This document shows, one piece after another, positions 56,381 through 64,000 of a DNA stretch of 64,000 nt; the stretch's first letter is position 1, and the number at the start of each line of letters is the position of its first letter. The stretch is from Pelagophyceae sp. CCMP2097 (lineage: Eukaryota > Sar > Pelagophyceae), in the NCBI GenBank assembly GCA_026770575.1, contig MU657175.1, positions 523,473 to 587,472 on the forward strand, read 5' to 3'. A program made the translations under genes and the position numbers. Below the pieces are notes generated by a model, which made no database searches, was not told where the DNA came from, and saw nothing but the letters and a program-made list of their open reading frames with translations.

Positions 56381-59328
56381 TGGACGGGGCAAATACACCC
56401 GCGGCCGCGGGGGCGGAAGCCTGGCTCCCAGAGCGCCGCGCGCCGCCGGACATGCTGCCCGCGCCCTCGCCCGCCCAGACGCCCGCCGCGGTCGCTCAGG
56501 TGGGGGGGGCGCAGCTGCAGCCGGCGCCATCGAGCTTGGCGGCGGCGGCATCGGGCCAGCCGGGCGAGGCGGGCTCGGAGCAGTACAGCGGCCTCACGCT
56601 CCTCTCCTTCGCCACGTCCGCCGTCAATCCGCCGGGCGCGCCGGGTAAGCAGGCGCCAAAGGCCTTTTGAGGAGGTCGAGAGACGGCAACTGCCGCGCTG
56701 GAGCTTCAAAAGGCGACATGCGCGTCCCGCTCACATGAAACGCTAGGCCCGCCGCCCGCCGGCTACGCGCACGCGCCGCCGGGGGCGCTGCTGCCGCTAC
56801 TTGGGCAGCATGAGGGGTGAGCTTCTGAGCAACTGCCGCCGCGCAAGGCGCGGGTCATCTTTTCACCCTTTCGTCCGCGCCTTGAGCCGAGTGGGCAGGT
56901 ACCCCGGCAGCAACTACGTCGTCCACCACCCGGCCCTCTACGGCCAGCCGCGCGCCGACGTGCGTTTTTTGTTGGAGAGTCAAACTGTCGTCTGCGGAAG
57001 GAACGCCCCGCTGTTCCGAGCAAGAGAGCGGCTCCCTCCTTTGGGTTCCTTGAAAAGGGCAGCGTTGGATACTGACGCGCAGGTGATGCAGCAGCCGCAG
57101 TATGGTGGCTTGCCTCCAAACGCCGTGTAAGAAGATCCCTCCGGCAGAACACGCGCCCTTCTCTCGAAATGCCCGTCGGCGGGCCGAACGCGCATCCGCG
57201 CAGGCCGCTCGCGAGCGTCCAGGGCATGCCGCAGAACGTTCCCACGGCGGCGTCTTTTCAACGTTTTCCTTTGTTGTCGCGACTCGTTCCACCGCAGATG
57301 TCGTGACTCGTTGCTCCGCAGGTCGTCCCGGGCGCGCCGGCGTACGGTGTGCCGCCGAGCATGCAGCCGGGTCAGCCCTTTCAGTTCGTGCAGGCCGAGG
57401 GCGGCGGCCTCTATCCGGTGAACCCCGCGGGCTACGCCGCCGCCGGCGACGCGCTGCGCGCCTCGATGCCCTTTGGCGGCGGTGCCCTCGGCGAGTTCAT
57501 GCAAGCGGGGCCCGCCGACGCGGGCGAGCCGGCGAAGCGCGCGCGGGCTGACGACGCCGCCGTGCCGCCGACCGACGCCACCGCGCACGAGGGCGAGCCG
57601 ACGCCGGCCGACGGCGGCGCGCCGCCGGCGCAGCTGCTGCAGCCGCCGCCTGTGCAGTTGCTGCAGCCGCCGCCTGTGCAGTTGCTGCAACCGCCGCCGG
57701 TGCAGCTGCTGCAGCCACCGCAGCAGCCACCGCTGCAGCCGCCGCCGCCGCAGCAGGGCCCGCCGCCACTCGGCGTGCCCCCGCAGCCGCTCGGCGCTGC
57801 GCAGCCGCCGCCGCCGGGCCAGCAGCCCATCTACGTCTGCGGCGGCGTCCTTTTATGCAAATTCTGAAGCACGAGTCCGTTGCATCCGGCGCCCCCCACG
57901 CTTCACTCTAGGTCATCCCGGCGGGCCACCAGCTGATCCAGTTGCCAAACGGGCAAATTGTGCGGTCGGACCAGATTATTGGGGGTGGGTTTTCACAGCT
58001 TCAACAGGACGTCGACAAGCAAGCCGGATTATTCATGCTCCCCCAGACGGCCCCGCTGCGCGCCCCGTACGAATGCTGCGCCCCTCGGCGAGACCGAACC
58101 CTTGTGAGGGGAAGACTGTCTTGGGAAAGACTTGGGAAAGACTTTGGGAAAGACTTTGGAAAGAATTTGGGCATGCCCCAAAATTACCAAACCCAATAGG
58201 TATCTCCCCGGCGCGCTCGGCGCCGGCTTCACGCCGCCAACCGACGCGGTGGGCGAGGACATGTGCGTTTCGCCCTGTGGGCTAAACGCCGCGGCGGTCG
58301 ACGATGCGGCCAACAACGCGACGAGACGCGGTCGACAACGCAGGCGCGACGACCGGCGTTCCGAGGGCGACTCGGGCCCGCGCGCGCGCCCGTCCTGCCG
58401 CCTCGACGGCTGCGACGAGCCGGCCTGCGGCTCGCGCGTCGGCTACTGCGCCGCGCACGCGTGCGTTGCTTGCGTGCAAAGAAAAAGTGGCGCATCCAAA
58501 CGCCGCGTATTTGAGGTATGGCCCTCGGCGCTGCGAGTTCGCGGGGTGCACCAAGTGCGCCCAGGGGTGCTCCGGGGGCCAGCGCAAGTTCTGCATCAGC
58601 CACGGCGGCGGGCGGCGCTGCCAGCGGCCGGGGTGCACCAAGGGCGCGCGGGACAAGTTTTTTTGCGCGGCGCACGGCGGCGGCAAGCGCTGCCAAGAGG
58701 GCGGCTGCGGCAAGGGCGCCGTCGGCGGCACGGGCCGCTGCACGGCGCACGGCGGTGGGCGGCGCTGCCAGACGCAAGGGTGCCCGAGGTCGGCGCAATC
58801 GGGTACCAATTTCTGCGTCTGCCACGGCGGCGGCCGGACCTGCCGCGTGGAGAATTGCCAGCGCGTCGCGCGCGGCCGGTCCCACTTCTGCGCCTCGCAC
58901 CGCGCCGCGCAGGCGCCTACCCGGCGTCCGAGGCCCAGGCTGGGTCCGATTTTCGATGGCGTTGACCGCGTTTCCACTTATCTCGGCTTGCCCCCCACTA
59001 CGCGCCTCGCATCCCATGCAAGACCCCGTAGGCGTGCCCGCACGGCGGCTGCCTCAAGTACAGCATTTCCTACAATGGTCTCTGCGAGGAGCACCAGCCC
59101 GCGTCGGGCGCGATGCCCATCGACGGCGTGCAGCCCGACGCGGCGCTCGGAGGCGCCCCCCCGCTCCTCGCCCCGCAGGCCGCGCAGTTGCACCACGACG
59201 ATGGCGGCGACGACGACGACGAGCAGATGGACCACGGCGCTCCGGACGACGGCGTGCCCGTCGACGACCAAGTGCCCGCGGACCACCGCCCGCAACTACT
59301 CGAGGCCGTGGCGGCGGCCGCGCAGTAG
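56381..59328 (+). CDS. WRKY19-type zinc-finger repeat protein, probable nuclear regulator
   Basis: A multi-exon gene from ATG 56381 (MDGANTPAAAGAEAW). Small exons carry Pro/Tyr/Gly-rich low-complexity sequence (PPPAGYAHAPPGALLPLLGQ; YPGSNYVVHHPALYG; a long exon at about 57320-57840 with four VQLLQPPP repeats and a basic KRARAD patch). From about 58400 to 58930 there are five to six zinc-finger units of the form C-x4-C ... C-x-x-H-GGG-x-R/K-C (CTKGARDKFFCAAHGGGKRC; CGKGAVGGTGRCTAHGGGRR), the repeat named after plant WRKY19 and abundant in stramenopiles. A last exon (about 59035-59328) has one more finger-like block (CPHGGCLKYSISYNGLCEEH) and an acidic Asp-rich tail suggestive of an activation domain. 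DNA or RNA binding is inferred. Confidence 0.7.
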
Positions 59329-59555
59329 GGCCCGCCGCCCGCGAAAGACGCAAAAAGCCCCCCCTCCCGACGCTTAATCCCCCATTCGTTCCCTAATCTC
59401 TTCGTACATATCCCCTCCCCGACGCTTGCAATCGCCCTCTTCGAAGGCGCCGAGAGCCTCGAGTCGGAGCCTCCTCACCCCGACCCAGAGCAAGAAGATT
59501 GTTTTGAGGGCGCGACGTACGAGCGTCGTGTATGGGAGTGTAGGGTGCGCCGTCG

Positions 59556-60593
59556 TCACGGGCTCGGCGCCGGCGTGGCGCTCTTGCTGGAAGGCGAGTT
59601 CGGCGTGCCGCGCTTGTCGGAGAGCGATTTGGCCTTTGGTAAAGCGCCCTTGTCGGCCAGCAGCTGCGCCGACCGCGCCGTCGGCAGGGCGCCCTTTTCA
59701 GATAGCGATCTCGGCAAGTCTCGTTGTTTTTCAGCCTCGCGTTTGTCCGTTTCACGCTTCGCTCGAGCATCCATCGCAGCTTGCTTCCCGCGCTTCGCAC
59801 CCTTGCGCCTTAAAAAGTCGACGACGTCCTTGCGGTCCGTCGCCTCGGCCCAGTCCAGCGCCGAACGCGAGTTGGCGTCGACGAGGTCCAAGTCGACCTT
59901 TCCAGACGTGACGAGATACTCTACACTTTTGATGTGCCCGAGCTGCGCAGCCTTCATCAACGGCGTCGGCGCCATCTCCGTCGTCCGATCCGCGGGGCAG
60001 CCCGCTTTGATCAGGCGTCTTAAAAGGACGTCTCGGCCGAAGCAGGCGGCGAAAGTACACGCGGTCCAACCGTTGCCAGTACTCGCACGCAGGCCGTTGC
60101 CCATACTCGCGCACAGGCCTGCTTTGCCCGCGCTCGGGGGCGGCGCGGCGCCGGGCTGTAAAGCCTCGGCGTCTGGCTCTTGAGCCTTTGCCGCTTCGGC
60201 CGATGCTGCTTCGTCCGACGCCAGCTGGATCAGGCGGTCGATCAAAGCCGTATCCGTCGCCGCCTTGTAAGACGAGGCGACGCACATCAGCGGCCCGTAG
60301 CCGTCGTCGTCGCACGCCGACGCCGACGCGCCCGCGTCCAATAAAAGCGAGACGACTGCCACGTGGCCGCGCTCGATTGCGCGCATCAGGGCCGTTGCGT
60401 TGTTTCCAGGTGGCATTTCAGAGTCCATCTCGCCAGATTCAAAGACCCCCTCGCTCAACGACCCGGCCTTGCCGTCGGAGAAGGATCCGTCGCAGTCTGA
60501 CGTTCTCGCGTTCGGCGACGCTCCCCTCTGCAAGGCTGACCGCGCGATGACCACATCGCCGGCCTCGGCCGCGAGCATCAGGTCCGTGCACAC
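59556..60593 (-). CDS. Ankyrin-repeat protein (5' exon unresolved)
   Basis: The main exon begins at 60593 directly after a GAGTAG acceptor. The first in-frame ATG is 15 bp in, so a short upstream exon probably exists. Ankyrin units are TDLMLAAEAGDVVIARSALQ, TALMRAIERGHVAVVSLLLD, a longer divergent unit, WTACTFAACFGRDVLLRRLI, TPLMKAAQLGHIKSVEYLVT and SALDWAEATDRKDVVDFLRR. The C-terminus is basic and Ser-rich, with repeated KGALP blocks (LSEKGALPTARSAQLLADKG). It would be a protein-interaction scaffold; partner unknown. Confidence 0.75.
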   Translation of the reverse strand: MCTDLMLAAEAGDVVIARSALQRGASPNARTSDCDGSFSDGKAGSLSEGVFESGEMDSEMPPGNNATALMRAIERGHVAVVSLLLDAGASASACDDDGYGPLMCVASSYKAATDTALIDRLIQLASDEAASAEAAKAQEPDAEALQPGAAPPPSAGKAGLCASMGNGLRASTGNGWTACTFAACFGRDVLLRRLIKAGCPADRTTEMAPTPLMKAAQLGHIKSVEYLVTSGKVDLDLVDANSRSALDWAEATDRKDVVDFLRRKGAKRGKQAAMDARAKRETDKREAEKQRDLPRSLSEKGALPTARSAQLLADKGALPKAKSLSDKRGTPNSPSSKSATPAPSP

Positions 60594-60985
60594 CTACTCG
60601 CCCAAGCGTCCCTCAGAAGCCGCACGACGAGGGTCATCTGTGGATCTTCTGTGCTCGCGGCTCTGGGCAGTGTGCTCGCGACTCTGAAGTCATCCGTGGC
60701 GGTTGCCGGCTCTGTCGATGCCTTTGGCCGCGTTTGCCTCCCTGGCGCCGTTGCTTTACGAGCTCTGTGGCTCGCTTGCGCACGGCTTCTGCGGCGGCGG
60801 CGGCGCAGGCGACGGCGGCTTTGGAGTCTCCCGCGATTGCACGGACCTAACGGACCTATTGTGATGCGTCGGGGTTGCGGTTGCGATAGGGTTGCCTCGG
60901 GTTGGGGCTGGGTTCGGGGTGGCCTCGAGTCGGGCGAGTCTCGCCGTGCAAAGCGACCCGGTCACGAAAGTGTGAGGGTGTGAGA

Positions 60986-62208
60986 TCACCACTTGATCCA
61001 AGAGGCAGCCGAGACTGCAATCAAGGAGCGGCTGTTGAGATGAAAGTGCAAGGGTGAGAGACGGGTCAAGGCAGGCACCGTGGCTTCCGCGACGTCTGCG
61101 GCCCCCGCGGCGTCGACGTCTCCTCGCCCGAGCGCCGTCAGCGCTGCGCCCAGAGCGACGCCCTCGAGTCGTGCCTTTGCGCGGCGCTCGGCGTGCATGG
61201 CCCCGAGTGCGTCGGTGGCTGAAATGGGCGTCTCCTCCTCCCCAAACGAGCAGCGCTGCCCCCGTCGCGCCTTTGCGACTTCGATGACGTGGACGAATTC
61301 GTCGAAATCGACGCTGCCGGAAGCGTCCACATCGAGATACGCGACGAGCTTTTTCACGTCATCGGCCGTGGCTTCGATGCCGCAATCGTCGAATAAGAGC
61401 TTCAGCTCCACCGCGTCCACGGCGCCGGAATTGTCGACGTCGATCGAGTCGAACGAAGCTCTCGCCTTGCGCCGCTCCTCCTTGTCCAACTGCAACGGCT
61501 CATCGAGAGATTCGTGCGGCTGCAACTCCGCCGAAGCGCGCAAAGTGGCAAACATGGCCGCGAATTCGGAAAACTCGAGGGTCCCGGACTTGTCCGCGTC
61601 AAACGCGAATATCGCGACGTCCATCAGCTCGCGGTCGTAACGGACTCCAAGCTTATGGAAGCACGACCCGAGGGCCTTTGTCGAAAGCTTGCCTCGCCCG
61701 CCGTCGAACATGCTAAAGACCGCGTGCACCCCCTTCATCGACCTAAAGCGCGCGCTGCCTCGCTCCCCCGGGGTCTGCCCTCCACTCCTCTGAACACGCT
61801 CTGAACACGACGCACCTCGGGGTCATTGGTGCTTCCGAGGCGTCGTCGCCGGGCTTCCAGCCGTACGGCTTCGAAGAGTCCATGTCCAGCGCTTTAGAGT
61901 CCAGGCCCTGCCGCTCCATGTCGTCGACCTACGCTCAAGTGTTCCTTTCTGCGTCCCGTGCCCCGTGACGACGCCGCTGCGAACAATCTGTTGCCTTGGG
62001 AGGACTTTTGTCGCGAGGAACTTGATGTACTTCGAATAGAGCGGGTCCTCAAGCAAAGAGGGCCGCAAATCCCTCTTACTCCGGGCCTCGCCGGCGGCCG
62101 CGCGCCTAATGCAGCGCATTGCAATACCCGGTTGCAACAGTCCCCCGCATTCCCGCGAACCGAGACGCACTGCGCCAGGAGCACGCGCAGCGGCTGCGCC
62201 TCGACCAT
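60986..62208 (-). CDS. EF-hand protein with CCDC53-like motif
   Basis: Four exons join in phase. ATG 62208 gives MVEAQPLRVLLAQ; then RAAAGEARSKRDLRPSLLED; then VDDMERQGLDSKALDMD; then the long exon from about 61743 (SMKGVHAVFSMFDGG) to the stop at 60986. Across the second join the sequence DPLYSKYIKFLATKVLPRQQ plus VDDMERQGLD follows the D-P-x-Y-x-K-Y ... P ... M-x-x-x-G-L-D pattern known from CCDC53/WASHC3 and related actin regulators. Three canonical EF-hand loops are intact (DADKSGTLEFSE; DVDNSGAVDAVE; DVDASGSVDFDE), and a first one is degenerate. It is a calcium sensor, perhaps linked to actin; the link is inference. Confidence 0.75.
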
Positions 62209-62437
62209 CGCGAGGGGCGCGCCTCGAGGGAACCTTCGTCTCGGTGCAACCGTCTTCAAGGCGCGAAGCTCGGAACAAAGGGACCTTCTTTTAAAATATA
62301 ATTTTAAAAGTGACCGAGACAACTGTGTGAGCCATGTAGCCTTCAGTCGCCCCAGTTTGGATGTGATGCGTATGCGGGAATGATGTGTATTACGATACAT
62401 AACAAGGTCACAGGGGCCCATCTCGGGCTTTTCGCGC

Positions 62438-63625
62438 TCACCACGTCGGCTTCTCCTCGGTCCATTCGCGTTTCGGTTTGTCTTCCGCCCAATCTAAGCG
62501 CACGGCGCGGCCCATGAGATTCTCGCCGTTCTTCAAAATGGCCGCGTCCGCGTGCGCCGTGTCCTCGAATTCCACAAAACCGCAGCCCTTGAACTCGCCA
62601 GACTCGCGGTCCGTGACCCAGCGGATCGAGGCCACGTGGCCGCAGTCCTCGAAGAAGGTGCGCATCGCCGCGTCGTCAATGTCGTACGACAGGTTGCCGC
62701 AGTACATCTTCACCCCACCGGCCGGCTTGGGCTTCATCTCAAACTTGCGCGGCTCGCGGCCCGCCGACTTTGGCGCGCGCGGCTCGTCCAGGCCTGAGTA
62801 AGGGCGTGCCGAGGGGGGACGTGGGGTTGCGGAGGAGACTGAAACGGTTCCCAAACTCCCAAAGGGAGGAGACTCACGGACGTAGCACTTGCGGCCCAGC
62901 AGCTCCTCCTCGTTCTTCAGGCAAGCCGCCTGCGCGTCCGCCGCCGTCGCGAACTCGATGATGCACATGCCTAGGGGCGGCCTGGGCCAAGGCGCTTTCA
63001 GAGCCTTCTTTCAAAGGCGTGAGATAGTAAACACTCCGGGAAACTTACCCTTGAATTTCCCGGTGTCTCGGTCTTCAATCCACTTGATGTTCGTGATCTC
63101 GCCGCCCAGGTGGGACTTGAGCCCGGCCTCGTCGATGGACCAGGAGAGGTTGTTGATGAAGATGCTCTTGATCTCGCCGTCGACGGCAGCGGCAGCGGCG
63201 GCCGGCGCCGGCGCCGGCGCGGCCACGGCCGGGGCCGCCGCCTCTTCCTCGTCGTCGGAATCGTCCTCGTCGGCGGCGGCGGCGGCAGCGGCGGCCTCCT
63301 TGGCGGCCTTCTTCGCCTTCTTGGCGGCCTTGGGATCTTCCTCCTCGGCGTCCGCCTTCTTTGCCTTCTTAGCCGACTTCGGAGGCTCCGCCTCCTCCGC
63401 CTTGGCCGCCTTCTTCGCCTTCTTCGCCGCCTTTGCCTCGACGGCGGCGGCGGCCTCGGCCTCTGCGGCCTTGGCCAAGGCCTTAGCAGCTTTCTTCTCA
63501 GCCTTCGGGTCGACCTCTTCCGTCTTTTCCTTTTTCGACTTCTTGGCTTTCGGGACTTCCTCCACCGCCGCCGCAGCCTCGGCGGCGCGCTTGGCGGCCT
63601 TCTTTTCAGCCTTGACGTCGGCCAT
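62438..63625 (-). CDS. Nucleolin-like protein with two RRMs
   Basis: Exons 63049-63625, 62878-62970 and 62438-62793 (introns of 78 and 84 nt, GT-AG, phases consistent) give 341 residues. The N-terminal half is Lys/Ala/Glu with many KAAKKAKK blocks and an acidic DEDDSDDEEE stretch, the nucleolin/Nsr1 arrangement. RRM1 has RNP2 SIFINNLSW and is split by the introns (MCIIEFATAADAQAA). RRM2 has RNP2 KMYCGNLSY and RNP1 GCGFVEFED. Such proteins act in pre-rRNA processing in the nucleolus. The usual GAR tail is missing; the protein ends KREWTEEKPTW. Confidence 0.85.
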
Positions 63626-63860
63626 GATGGAGGTGGGTGGGCGACCTGTTTCTCTCACTGGCAGGCGATGATTCGACACGGGTTGGCGATCGAGGAAAAG
63701 TTTCCGGAACGGACGCAAGGATCGGCGAGCCCATCTCTCACGGACGTGCACGCAGTGTGCCCTTGGGAAGGGCGCGCGGCCGCGGGCGACGCGGGCAGCC
63801 GCGCTTTATTCTTCGGTGACAACCTGTGATTTTTATTACATTAAGATTCCTAGGAATTCC

Positions 63861-64000
63861 TATTACAAGAGCGCGCCGGAGGCACACGGAGGACCCGAAG
63901 GATACAGCCAAATCCCATTGCAATGCCCACGTAAATAATTGAAATTATTTAACTAATCGCTGAACTTTCAAATCCTCCTTATCTTTATTTTTATTATTTT
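63861..64000 (+). mobile_element. tRNA-related element, left part, cut by window end
   Basis: It begins TATTACAAGAGCGCGCCGG and matches 24982-25121 to the last base of the window. Confidence 0.85.

Overview
This is a GC-rich nuclear DNA segment of a eukaryote, most probably a photosynthetic stramenopile (heterokont alga) and plausibly a pelagophyte. Reasons: most genes are split by short GT-AG introns (about 50-190 nt, several resolved exactly here); two or three proteins carry bipartite plastid presequences of secondary-plastid type (signal peptide plus transit peptide, one with the A|F cleavage motif), and one has an extra thylakoid-lumen signal; and the window holds families expanded in stramenopiles (Pro-Thr-rich linkers, BspA-like DUF285 repeats, WRKY19-type zinc-finger repeats, MYND/SEL1 proteins). 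The species assignment is inference; no rRNA, organelle gene or bacterial operon is present. Two runs of N (4864-5714 and 49988-50187) are assembly gaps.

Layout. 0-4 kb: minus-strand membrane protein with C2 and PH domains. 4-8 kb: secreted modular protein joining DUF285 repeats, Pro-Thr linkers and a DUF3494 ice-binding domain. 8-10.5 kb: divergent 2OG-Fe(II) oxygenase and methyltransferase. 11-15 kb: thylakoid-lumen PsbQ/Psb31-like protein and an AAAP amino-acid transporter. 14.8-24.7 kb: large alpha-helical-repeat protein, a MYND-RING-SEL1 gene with an in-frame stop, an FMN reductase, a secreted Cys-rich protein and a coiled-coil protein. 25.6-30.5 kb: head-to-head plastid-type seryl-tRNA synthetase and cytosolic glutamyl-tRNA synthetase. 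30.8-37.8 kb: FHA-nuclease fusion, TLC-cytochrome b5 multispan protein and a small zinc-motif protein. 37.8-42.9 kb: an AT-richer island of nested inverted-repeat elements plus a glycosyltransferase-like gene. 43.4-49.5 kb: plastid protein, ESF2/ABT1 and UTP14. 49.6-50.5 kb: a composite transposon with a second element nested in it. 50.7-64 kb: dual-specificity phosphatase, a broken GH20 hexosaminidase that contains two intron-sized mobile elements, a sugar transporter, a WRKY19-type zinc-finger protein, an ankyrin protein, an EF-hand protein and a nucleolin-like RRM protein.

The genes do not form one pathway. Two themes recur. One is ribosome and translation functions (SerRS, GluRS, ESF2, UTP14, a nucleolin-like protein). 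The other is a rich set of non-autonomous elements: a 150-bp inverted-repeat family, a roughly 490-bp tRNA-related element, a 63-bp hairpin and several MITEs. These elements end, interrupt or border genes. The most notable observations are the ice-binding fusion, the nested and filled/empty transposon pair, and the two small elements with target duplications inside the hexosaminidase gene.
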